In this document: piece by piece, positions 1 to 5,227 of the stretch
Layout: each line of letters opens with the position of its first letter
Position numbering within the stretch: position 1 is the first letter of the stretch
DNA from: an uncultured Desulfobacterales bacterium
GTDB taxonomy: Bacteria; Desulfobacterota; Desulfobacteria; Desulfobacterales; UBA11574
DNA: 6,545 nt
Direction of reading: 5' to 3'
NCBI GenBank assembly: GCA_937925895.1
Contig: CALANC010000337.1
Span: 1-6,545 of the forward strand
Program-made: the position numbers and the translations under genes
Notes under the pieces: model-generated
What the model saw: the letters and a program-made list of their open reading frames with translations, nothing else
Database searches by the model: none
What the model was told of the DNA's origin: nothing

Positions 1-1053
1 TCCCACGCTGAATGGCGCGAGGCGTGGGAGGCGGCGCGCAGCAGCCAGTTCTACGTACTGGGCTCGAAGGACGAGACCGCCGGTTGCCAGGGCTGCGTGG
101 TCGAATACCTCGGCGAGAACCGCTTCCGATTGCGGCTGCGCCTGCCCGATGCGCTGATCGAGCGCAACGCCGGAGACAAATACCTAATTCTCGAGGCGGC
201 GATGCCTCGGTACGGCACCGACCATCTGGCGGCCGCCCTGACCCTGGAGCAAGCGATAGGCTATCGCTTCCGCCGGGACGAAAAGGGCTGGCGGGTGTTC
301 GCCTCGACCAAGGCATTGCCGTTCGAGTGCGCATCGGACAAGCGCCGCGGCATGATTGGGGTCGACCTCAACGCCGACCACCTGGCGGTTGCCGAGACCG
401 ATCGGTTCGGCAATCTCGTGGAGGCCCGGCGCATTCCGCTGGTGCTCTACGGATGCACCCGCGAGCAAGCGAGCGCCCGCGTGGGGGAAGCCGGCAAGCA
501 ACTGCTGGCCCTCGCCACGGAAAGGCAAAAACCGTTGGCCGTCGAGAGGCTGGATTTCGCCAAGAAAAAGGCACGGCTGGAGGCCGAGGGCGTGCGCTAC
601 AGCCGAATGCTGTCCAGCCTGGCTTACGCCCGGACCTTCGCGGTCATCAAGGCCCGCGCCCATGACGGGGGCATCGAGGTGTACCAGCGCAATCCGGCGT
701 ATACCTCCGTAATTGGCCGACACAAATTTGCCGAGCGATACGGCATTTCCTTTCATCAAGCCGCCGCGTTGGTTATCGCGCGGCGGGCACAGAATCTCTC
801 CGAGCGACCGAATCGCCGCACGGAACTCCACAACGCCCTCCCGCTACCTGCAAGGAATCGCGGGAGGCACGTATGGGGTTTCTGGCGTCAGGTCGCCCGG
901 AAAGAAGCGGCGCATGCAGCGCGCCGAAGGCCGGCCCTCAAAAGCCGATCCTGCTCGTCACCTGCCCAACCGGGCAAGGCGCGAGCAGTGACCACGCCTC
1001 CGGCTGCAGGTGGGAGTCCTGCACGCGAATCGTCACCAGCACTGTTCGGGTGA
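1..1053 (+). CDS. TnpB-related protein of an IS200/IS605-type element, 5' end outside window
   Basis: The frame is open from base 1, so the GTG at 97 is internal and the true start lies to the left. The visible 350 codons show a TnpB-like RuvC nuclease fold. RuvC-I is MIGVDLNADHLAVAETD, with the candidate catalytic Asp codon at 364-366. RuvC-II is LAVERLDFAKKK, with Glu at 544-546. The C-terminal block is NPAYTSVIGRHKF then GISFHQAAALVIARR. TnpB proteins are RNA-guided DNA endonucleases carried by IS200/IS605-family elements. Two things are odd: no CxxC zinc finger lies between RuvC-II and the C-terminal block, and where the third Asp is expected (DxNAA-type motif) there is His (codon 754-756). 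This fits the divergent 'TnpB-related accessory protein' group, which I recall having NPAYTS and HxAAALVIxRR blocks. The last 70 residues are basic and low in complexity and are encoded by hairpin-rich DNA. No tnpA is visible. High GC compared with the neighbours indicates acquisition. Family call is fairly sure; activity is not. Confidence 0.85.
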   Translation, partial: SHAEWREAWEAARSSQFYVLGSKDETAGCQGCVVEYLGENRFRLRLRLPDALIERNAGDKYLILEAAMPRYGTDHLAAALTLEQAIGYRFRRDEKGWRVFASTKALPFECASDKRRGMIGVDLNADHLAVAETDRFGNLVEARRIPLVLYGCTREQASARVGEAGKQLLALATERQKPLAVERLDFAKKKARLEAEGVRYSRMLSSLAYARTFAVIKARAHDGGIEVYQRNPAYTSVIGRHKFAERYGISFHQAAALVIARRAQNLSERPNRRTELHNALPLPARNRGRHVWGFWRQVARKEAAHAARRRPALKSRSCSSPAQPGKARAVTTPPAAGGSPARESSPALFG

Positions 1054-1055
1054 CG
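837..1055 (+). ncRNA. Candidate omega-RNA-like structured 3' end of the tnpB element
   Basis: Four hairpins lie in tandem within and just past the tnpB 3' end. A perfect 8-bp stem pairs 837-844 (cctcccgc) with 860-867. A two-part stem pairs 951-957 (ctgctcg) with 982-988 and, inside it, 963-967 with 972-976 around an aacc loop. A 6-bp stem pairs 1005-1010 with 1018-1023. A 7-bp stem pairs 1031-1037 with 1049-1055. In characterised TnpB systems the guide (omega) RNA overlaps the 3' end of tnpB and runs across the right end into flanking DNA, so the position fits. GC-rich coding DNA can form stems by chance, and this TnpB group may lack a functional guide, so the call is tentative. Confidence 0.33.
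1031..1055 (+). repeat. Terminal hairpin containing the tnpB stop codon
   Basis: The sequence cgtcacc (1031-1037) is perfectly complementary to ggtgacg (1049-1055) across an 11-nt loop. The stop TGA (1051-1053) is inside the right arm. It sits at the GC-rich/AT-rich border, as expected for the structure recognised at the right end of an IS200/IS605 element. No run of T follows the stem closely, so it does not look like a standard intrinsic terminator. Confidence 0.5.
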
Positions 1056-1062
1056 TCTTGGA

Positions 1063-1467
1063 ATGTTTTTCCATGGTTTTAGGAACGGCTCTCAAGGTGT
1101 TCTTCTTCGGGTTTTTAGGGAATTTTTTTCCGGGACAAAACAGCACTATTTTCCGGTTGTTGATCAGTATAGAAGACTTGTAGGAATTTTTTCCAGCACG
1201 GACATAAGGAGTGTTCTATTTACACGAGGCCTTGGAAATCTCGTTTTGATGAACGATGTCGCCACATTTGATATAATTGTAGCTACGCCGTCCGAAGACC
1301 TGAACTCTGTGCTGCAGAAATTTACCATAAAAAATATCGACAGTCTTCCTGTAGTAAAAGATGATGACCACGGTATTCTAATCGGGATGCTGAACCGAAG
1401 AGAGGTGATTTCTTTTTATAATGAGCAGATTCAGAAGATGAAAAATATGCATGGAACTAATATTTGA
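1063..1467 (+). pseudogene. 3' remnant of ClC-type chloride channel gene (C-terminal CBS pair)
   Basis: The 134 codons encode a tandem CBS pair without any membrane segment. The first CBS half is QHYFPVVDQYRRLVGIFSST followed by DIRSVLF, about residues 27-54. The linker LGNLVLMNDVATFDIIVATP follows, and the second CBS half is DLNSVLQKFTIKNIDSLPVV to LIGMLNRREVISFYN, about residues 79-122. This matches, from memory, the cytoplasmic tail of bacterial ClC chloride channel/antiporter proteins, where CBS domains regulate the channel and may bind adenine nucleotides. All transmembrane helices and the start of CBS1 are missing. The frame begins right at the border of the TnpB element and no ribosome binding site precedes the ATG at 1063. 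The residues before about 1090 (FHGFRNGSQG) do not look native and may be junction sequence. Its 3' end overlaps truA convergently by 11 bp. A stand-alone CBS protein is possible but less likely. Confidence 0.72.
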
Positions 1468-2197
1468 CCTGCATTAAAACAAGTCCGTGTGCCGGCGCTG
1501 TCACGCCGGCAAGGTTACGATCTTTTGATTCAAGTATTATTTTAAAGTCACTGGGTGTTATCTTCTCCAGTCCCACATCAACAAGTGTCCCGATAATATT
1601 TCGTACCATAAATCTCAAGAACCCATCTCCTTCAATTTCAATTATCAGATACCCATGATCCTTTTCCACCAGATCCGCGTTCATTACACAGCGGGTGGTG
1701 TTTACGGTTGAACTGCCCGTCCCTTCAAATGCTTTAAAATCATGCGTACCGATGATGGTGCCGAGTGCGATGCGCATCGTCTCTTGGTTGAGCTTTTTGA
1801 TTATATGCCAGGCAAATTGTCGCTGTATTGCGGCAGGTATTGGGCGATTGAGTATTCTGTATTGATAAATTTTACTGATGACGTCGTAACGGGCGTGAAA
1901 CGTGTCAGAGATCTGTCTGCACGCTGTGATGACGATATCGTTCGGTGTAAGGCTGTTGAGTCCTCTCTGGAAGACTTCAGCATCATGTTCTGTGTCACAA
2001 CGAAAGTTAGCTGCCTGACCATAGGCATGCACCCCTGCATCCGTCCTCCCAGAGCCTATCAGGGTGACCTTCTTACCGGTCATGGTCATTATTGCTTTTT
2101 CAATCTCGTCCTGAATTGTAGGTCGGTTGGGTTGACTCTGCCAGCCGTGATATGCACCCCCATCGTATTCAATCGTTATTTTAAAGTTTCTTAACAT
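1457..2197 (-). CDS. truA: tRNA pseudouridine synthase A
   Basis: TruA converts uridines 38-40 in the anticodon arm of tRNAs to pseudouridine in the cytoplasm. The protein opens with LRNFKITIEYDGGAYHGWQ, carries the catalytic motif GSGRTDAGVHA with nucleophile Asp53 (counted from the ATG), then RYDVISKIYQYRI, and near the C-terminus FLRFMVRNIIGTLVDVG and the final AGVTAPAHGLVL, all TruA hallmarks. At 246 residues it is full length. I place the start at the ATG at 2197 because the conserved sequence begins there; an upstream in-frame TTG at 2209 would add four residues. A weak GAG lies 7 nt before the ATG. The 3' end overlaps the ClC remnant on the other strand. Upstream lies a decayed four-helix-bundle cassette on the same strand, and no convincing truA promoter was seen between them. 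Function is highly certain. Confidence 0.96.
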   Translation of the reverse strand: MLRNFKITIEYDGGAYHGWQSQPNRPTIQDEIEKAIMTMTGKKVTLIGSGRTDAGVHAYGQAANFRCDTEHDAEVFQRGLNSLTPNDIVITACRQISDTFHARYDVISKIYQYRILNRPIPAAIQRQFAWHIIKKLNQETMRIALGTIIGTHDFKAFEGTGSSTVNTTRCVMNADLVEKDHGYLIIEIEGDGFLRFMVRNIIGTLVDVGLEKITPSDFKIILESKDRNLAGVTAPAHGLVLMQVKY

Positions 2198-2231
2198 GGT
2201 TCTACTCAACTTTCGTTGGAGAAGAGGGTCC

Positions 2232-2458
2232 GAGGATTCAAGGAATCAAGGGTCCAAGTGTTTTTTCTTCCAATCCTTCTGCGATATCCGAAGGATTCGC
2301 CGCGGCACCCTTTGTGACTTGCGATGTCAGACCGTATCTTTTTTCTTTTGGAAATCTTTTTGTTATTCTTTAAAGAGCCAAACAGAGTCTGTACGATTTT
2401 TGCAAAACTTTCAGATCTTTGTAATTCTTAAGCAATTCACTCGAATCCTTGAATCCCC
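2232..2458. repeat. Short imperfect inverted motifs bounding the left four-helix cassette
   Basis: At 2232-2250 the plus strand reads gaggattcaaggaatcaag. At 2440-2458 the minus strand reads ggggattcaaggattcgag. The two agree at 16 of 19 positions and point toward each other, one just before the start codon and the other overlapping the end of the reading frame. They could be ends of a small dispersed cassette, or just related low-complexity motifs. The right-hand cassette carries the start-side motif at 4668-4686, but its far end is lost. Confidence 0.5.
2238..2435 (-). pseudogene. Decayed four-helix-bundle (S23/IVP-like) protein gene
   Basis: Read on the minus strand from TTG at 2435, one uninterrupted register gives LLKNYKDLKVLQKSYRLCLA and then L-stop-RITKRFPKEKRYGLTSQV and TKGAAANPSDIAEGLEEK. 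This closely follows the N-terminal half of the four-helix-bundle family (proteins encoded by 23S rRNA intervening sequences and stand-alone relatives), typically YKDLxVWQKS, FPKEExYGLTSQ and PSNIAEG. Defects are clear. The start codon is TTG where the second copy has ATG. Codon 22 is TAA (2370-2372) where the family usually has Tyr. The reading frame ends (TGA, 2238-2240) soon after IAEG, so the third and fourth helices are missing. The first 11 codons fall inside the 144-bp repeat. It lies 40 bp upstream of truA. Homology is recognised by eye, but the match is strong over about 55 codons. Confidence 0.8.
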
Positions 2459-2546
2459 AGGCCGCCTCGCCTTGCTTGGCTGGCGGGCGAGCTTGGCCCC
2501 TTGAACCCTTTATGGATCACCCCAACTCTTTTGAAGATTACCCTTA
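2403..2546 (-). repeat. 144-bp inverted repeat, left copy (leader plus first codons of four-helix gene)
   Basis: The reverse complement of this segment aligns without gaps to 4580-4723 with about a dozen mismatches by eye. The central stretch of roughly 60 bp, from gccaagctcgcccgcc through ggattcaaggattcgagtga, is identical in both copies. On the minus strand it consists of a leader of about 111 bp followed by the first 11 codons of the four-helix-bundle reading frame. The leader is GC-rich in the middle and AT-rich at both sides. It lies between the dead four-helix gene and the argJ promoter region. Confidence 0.93.
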
Positions 2547-2571
2547 AGTATAAGTTGTCTTGTTAAGAAGA

Positions 2572-2601
2572 TTGACAATAGGTCGAAATTGAGAGAATAA
2601 G
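2572..2601 (+). promoter_or_regulatory. Candidate sigma70-type promoter for argJ
   Basis: A perfect TTGACA lies at 2572-2577. After 18 bp comes AATAAG (2596-2601), which matches the -10 consensus at four of six positions. It is upstream of argJ, just outside the 144-bp repeat, and would start transcription near 2608. AT-rich DNA makes a chance match of the -10 element easy. Confidence 0.45.
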
Positions 2602-2604
2602 AAA

Positions 2605-2658
2605 TTGGCGAATCTAAGATGCCATTATTAAATTTAAATTCTGCAATCGCCAAAAGGA
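2605..2658 (+). promoter_or_regulatory. argJ 5' leader: RBS flanked by long-range stem
   Basis: The argJ Shine-Dalgarno is aagga at 2654-2658, 9 nt before the ATG. Immediately before it, tcgccaa (2647-2653) can pair perfectly with ttggcga (2605-2611) near the predicted transcript start, across 35 nt. This could influence access to the ribosome site but leaves the aagga itself mostly unpaired. Regulatory meaning is speculative. Confidence 0.3.
2629..2642 (+). promoter_or_regulatory. Possible ArgR-type operator upstream of argJ
   Basis: The 14-mer taaatttaaattct agrees with the classical ARG-box pattern TGAATwwwwATTCA at 12 of 14 positions; the mismatches are the G and the last A. It lies 26 bp before the argJ start and downstream of the candidate promoter, where ArgR binding would block transcription. 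Because the site is almost all A and T, a chance match is quite possible, and an argR gene in this organism is not known. Confidence 0.22.
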
Positions 2659-2667
2659 TATGTCAAT

Positions 2668-3852
2668 ATGAAAAATATCTCGGTAAGAGGCTTTAAGGCT
2701 GCTGGAGTCTCCGCCGGTCTTAAGAAAAGCGGCCATAAGGATCTGGGAATGATCTTTTCGCAACACCCGGCAAATGTCGCCGGATTGTTTACCAAGAACC
2801 GGGTTCAAGCGGCACCCGTTCTCATCGACAAGGAACGGATAACATCCGGTGTCTGTCAGGCAATTATCGTCAACAGCGGCAACGCCAACTGCTGTACGGG
2901 CGATCAGGGGATAAATGATGCAAGAACCATGGCGAAGCTCGCCGCGTCGGAACTTGAAATCCCCGAAGAATTGGTCCTTGTGGCTTCAACAGGTGTTATC
3001 GGTAAGCCACTGCCGATAAAAAAAATCGGCAGGGCGATTCCCGACCTTGTAGAAGCACTCCATCCTGAGGGAATAGATGATCTTGCCAAAGCAATTATGA
3101 CGACAGACACCGTCCCTAAAAAGGCATCCAGAAAAATTGAATTGGATGGGAATTGGTTTACTATCGCCGGTGTAGTCAAAGGCGCAGGAATGATACGTCC
3201 GGATATGGCCACAATGCTCTGCTTTGTCTGTACCGATGCTGACGTATCAGCAAAAACTTTAAAAACGACATTGATTGAAGCGGCAAATCGTTCTTTTAAC
3301 CGGATTACCATCGACGGGGACACCAGTACGAACGATACCATACTGATCTTGGCCAATGGATTGTCCGAAGTGATTATTCTTGACCCAGAACATCAACATG
3401 TTTTCCAAGACGCGCTAAATGAAATCCTTTTGGATTTGGCCAAACAACTGGTGAGCGACGGCGAAGGTGTAACCAAGCTGGTTGAGATAATCGTTCAGGG
3501 GGCAATGTCGGATGCGGACGCCCGGAAGATCGGAGATACGATTGCCAACTCTCCCCTTGTGAAGACAGCATTTTTTGGAGAGGATGCGAACTGGGGGAGG
3601 ATTGTCGCTGCTGCAGGCAGATCGGGGGCTACGATTAATCCGGATAAAATCGACATTTACTTCGACGATGCCCAAATGGTGAAAAACGGCATGGGTAGTG
3701 GGAAAAAGGCCGAAACAAGCGCGACAAGCGTTCTAAAAAAACCGGAATTCACCGTAACGGTCGATTTCAATTGCGGAGATGGATCTGCATCGATTTTAAC
3801 CTGCGATTTTTCCCTGGAATATGTTAAAGTAAATGCAGCTTATCGATCATAA
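2668..3852 (+). CDS. argJ: Glutamate N-acetyltransferase / amino-acid acetyltransferase
   Basis: ArgJ transfers the acetyl group from N-acetylornithine to glutamate, and in the bifunctional type also acetylates glutamate from acetyl-CoA, in the cyclic arginine pathway. The 394 residues are normal family length. The enzyme is made as a precursor that cleaves itself before the catalytic Thr in KGAGMIRPDMATML, here Thr182, giving alpha (1-181) and beta (182-394) chains. Other family marks are VNSGNANCCTG (68-78), the oxyanion-hole motif STGVIG with Thr108-Gly109, TTDTVPK (145-151), ITIDGDTSTND, FFGEDANWGRI and the C-terminal NAAYRS. The start is supported by aagga 9 nt upstream. It is followed after 32 bp by a pseudouridine synthase gene, probably on the same transcript. 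Whether it is mono- or bifunctional cannot be read from sequence alone. Confidence 0.97.
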   Translation: MKNISVRGFKAAGVSAGLKKSGHKDLGMIFSQHPANVAGLFTKNRVQAAPVLIDKERITSGVCQAIIVNSGNANCCTGDQGINDARTMAKLAASELEIPEELVLVASTGVIGKPLPIKKIGRAIPDLVEALHPEGIDDLAKAIMTTDTVPKKASRKIELDGNWFTIAGVVKGAGMIRPDMATMLCFVCTDADVSAKTLKTTLIEAANRSFNRITIDGDTSTNDTILILANGLSEVIILDPEHQHVFQDALNEILLDLAKQLVSDGEGVTKLVEIIVQGAMSDADARKIGDTIANSPLVKTAFFGEDANWGRIVAAAGRSGATINPDKIDIYFDDAQMVKNGMGSGKKAETSATSVLKKPEFTVTVDFNCGDGSASILTCDFSLEYVKVNAAYRS

Positions 3853-3884
3853 AACGAGACCTTTGAAAAGCCAGGCGTAAAATC

Positions 3885-4574
3885 ATGCCTTTAATGCGTT
3901 TGCAAAAATTTCTCTCTGAGGCCGGCATATGTTCCAGAAGAAAGGGAGAAACGTTTATCAAATCGGGGTTTGTCAGTGTCAACAATGTTACAGTTACAGA
4001 ACTGGGCACAAAAATAGATCCGCAAAGTGATCTTATAAACTTCAAAGGAAAGCGTGTAACATTAAAAAGCGACCCCATCTATATCGCCTTAAATAAGCCA
4101 AAAGGCTATGTTACGAGCTGCCGTCAGGCCGGTGATAAAATTGTTATGGACCTTATCGACATTCCTGAACGTATCTATCCGGTTGGAAGGTTGGACAAAG
4201 ACTCGACCGGCCTTTTGATTCTGACAAACGACGGCGATCTCCATCATCGGCTTTCACATCCTTCTTTTGATCATGAAAAGGAATATGATGTCACCGTTTC
4301 AAGGGTAATATCGGACAGTGCACTCGCACGCATAGCCAAAGGCATGCCGATCATGGGAACCAAAACCAGACCTGCTGAAATCAAAAGGATTTCTTCAAGG
4401 AGATTCCGGATCGTACTAAAAGAAGGGAGAAACAGACAGATACGCCGTATGGTGCGGAAAATAGGAAACCGGGTGGCAAGCTTAAAACGGATAAGGATTT
4501 CAAATATAAAATTAGGAAATCTTGGCCCAGGTGATTGGCGTTATTTTACAAAAAAGGAAAGGAACCTAAAGTAA
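3885..4574 (+). CDS. RsuA/RluB/E/F-family rRNA pseudouridine synthase
   Basis: The enzyme isomerises a specific uridine in rRNA to pseudouridine. An S4 RNA-binding domain occupies about residues 4-50 (MRLQKFLSEAGICSRRKGE). The catalytic domain follows, with IALNKPKGYVTS, the signature YPVGRLDKDSTGLLILTNDG containing the predicted nucleophile Asp104, RLSHPSFDHEKEYDV and EGRNRQIRRMVRKIG. The 229 residues match the short RsuA/RluE-like length and lack the long tail of enterobacterial RluB, although the N-terminus resembles RluB-type proteins of related bacteria. The rRNA target (16S or 23S) is therefore left open. The start at 3885 has an agg 9 nt upstream; an ATG at 3894 begins nearer the conserved MRLQKFL but has no Shine-Dalgarno. 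The gene ends just 5 bp before the right copy of the 144-bp repeat. Confidence 0.94.
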   Translation: MPLMRLQKFLSEAGICSRRKGETFIKSGFVSVNNVTVTELGTKIDPQSDLINFKGKRVTLKSDPIYIALNKPKGYVTSCRQAGDKIVMDLIDIPERIYPVGRLDKDSTGLLILTNDGDLHHRLSHPSFDHEKEYDVTVSRVISDSALARIAKGMPIMGTKTRPAEIKRISSRRFRIVLKEGRNRQIRRMVRKIGNRVASLKRIRISNIKLGNLGPGDWRYFTKKERNLK

Positions 4575-4579
4575 ACACC

Positions 4580-4723
4580 TAAGGATCATCTCCAAAAGAG
4601 TTGTAGTGATCCACAAAGGGTTCAAGGAGCCAAGCTCGCCCGCCAGCCAAGCAAGGCGAGGCGGCCTGGGGATTCAAGGATTCGAGTGAAATGCTTAAGA
4701 ATTATAGAGATCTGACAGTTTGG
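4580..4723 (+). repeat. 144-bp inverted repeat, right copy (leader plus first codons of four-helix gene)
   Basis: This is the plus-oriented copy of the repeat found inverted at 2403-2546. It begins 5 bp after the pseudouridine synthase stop codon. Similarity starts at taagg and ends at the Trp codon 4721-4723 of the short four-helix frame. Inside the leader, ctcgcc (4635-4640) can pair with ggcgag (4655-4660), and gccaagc occurs twice (4629-4635 and 4646-4652). Both features are present in the other copy too. No T-run follows the stem, so it is not an obvious terminator for the argJ operon. Confidence 0.93.
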
Positions 4724-4768
4724 CCAAAAGAGGGCGTTTTTCAAAGGTCTTTTTTATGCTTTTGCTAA
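4691..4768 (+). pseudogene. Truncated start of a four-helix-bundle protein gene
   Basis: From ATG 4691 the frame reads MLKNYRDLTVW, the family's typical opening (compare LLKNYKDLKV in the left copy). It then continues with PKEGVFQRSFLCFC and stops at 4766-4768, overlapping the 3' end of the PilZ gene on the other strand. After Trp11 similarity to the left copy is lost. Either an internal deletion joined VW to a later PKE segment (the family has FPKEE about 20 residues on), or an unrelated sequence was joined there. The product would be only 25 residues. Identification rests on the repeat and the opening codons. Confidence 0.65.
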
Positions 4769-5113
4769 GGTATAGTTCTCAATAAAATAATTTATCTGGG
4801 ACCTCTGACCTGGTGTTAATTCTCCAAATTTTCCGCCGCATTGCCTAATGGACACGGTAATGAAAGGATTTTCAGTCTCTTCAAAGAAATCTGAAATAGT
4901 TCGGAAAGGAATATTTTTCAAAAAAAAGTCGTTATCACTAGAAAAAATATCGACCCTATATGTCCCTTCTACTTTTTCTCCCCTTTCCATATATTTAAAG
5001 GCAAGTCCACTTTTGCTGATATTTTGGATTTGACCGATTTTGTAAAAGCCATCATTAATCGCAGCATACGCCCCTTTTTGAACCCGGAACCGAGGATGAA
5101 TTCTTCGCTCCAT
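4754..5113 (-). CDS. PilZ-domain protein, putative c-di-GMP receptor
   Basis: The 119-residue product is essentially a single PilZ domain. It opens with MERRIHPRFRV, which holds the RxxxR c-di-GMP-binding motif (Arg4, Arg8), and continues to QIQNISKSGLAF, which holds the (D/N)xSxxG motif (Asn31, Ser33, Gly36). Proteins of this kind bind cyclic di-GMP and relay the signal to motility, adhesion or other targets. No partner domain is visible, so the output is unknown. The start is placed at the ATG 5113 because GGAG lies 5 nt upstream and the conserved motif starts there; in-frame ATG (5146) and TTG (5158) codons upstream lack a suitable ribosome site. It follows the DUF2284 gene on the same strand after 114 bp, so co-transcription is possible but not assured. 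Confidence 0.85.
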   Translation of the reverse strand: MERRIHPRFRVQKGAYAAINDGFYKIGQIQNISKSGLAFKYMERGEKVEGTYRVDIFSSDNDFFLKNIPFRTISDFFEETENPFITVSIRQCGGKFGELTPGQRSQINYFIENYTLAKA

Positions 5114-5227
5114 AAATTCTCCATTTCTGTTAGGCGGTGAGTTCATTCCTTCAACCAAGATTTAAGTTCTATTGAGCTTTTCCTCGCGACCGCAATTGCA
5201 TATTCGCATTTAATTGTCTTGAGTGAC

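Larger units (their letters stand above)
1..1058 (+). mobile_element. Right part of an IS200/IS605-like TnpB element, left end outside window
   Basis: The GC-rich block carrying the TnpB-like gene stops abruptly just after the tnpB stop codon (1051-1053), and the following DNA is AT-rich and encodes an unrelated protein tail. A perfect 7-bp stem (1031-1037 with 1049-1055) lies at this border, as expected for the subterminal hairpin of an IS200/IS605 right end. The exact cleavage point cannot be fixed from one copy; it probably lies between about 1055 and 1075. No terminal inverted repeats or target duplication are expected for this family. Whether the unseen left part carries a tnpA is unknown. 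Confidence 0.65.

Noticed and set aside
12..831. Long open frames overlapping the tnpB-like gene on both strands (for example 12-665 plus, 184-831 minus).
   Set aside because: They are frame shadows in GC-rich DNA with Arg/Pro/Gly-rich products and no recognisable domains; the frame from base 1 to 1053 carries all RuvC motifs.
1490..1511. Perfect 8-bp GC-rich stem (tgccggcg / cgccggca, 6-nt loop) in the truA 3' end, between convergent genes.
   Set aside because: It lies inside conserved truA codons (AGVTAPAHG) and no close T-run follows on either strand, so it is better explained by coding constraint than as a terminator.
1742..2194. Plus-strand open frame of 150 codons across truA.
   Set aside because: It lies antisense to strongly conserved truA motifs and resembles no known family.
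2196..2504. Plus-strand open frame of 102 codons upstream of argJ.
   Set aside because: It overlaps the truA start and reads antisense through the four-helix pseudogene and the repeat; no ribosome site or homology supports it.
2904..3675. Minus-strand open frames within argJ.
   Set aside because: Shadows of argJ, whose catalytic motifs fix the coding strand.
4580..4723. The repeat read as a rho-independent terminator for the argJ operon.
   Set aside because: The internal stem is only 6 bp with a 14-nt loop and is not followed by a T-run; the similarity to the upstream copy extends far beyond any hairpin.
2403..4723. The two repeat copies as CRISPR-like or insertion-sequence terminal repeats.
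   Set aside because: Only two copies, 2 kb apart, no spacers and no transposase gene between them; the enclosed genes are ordinary housekeeping genes.
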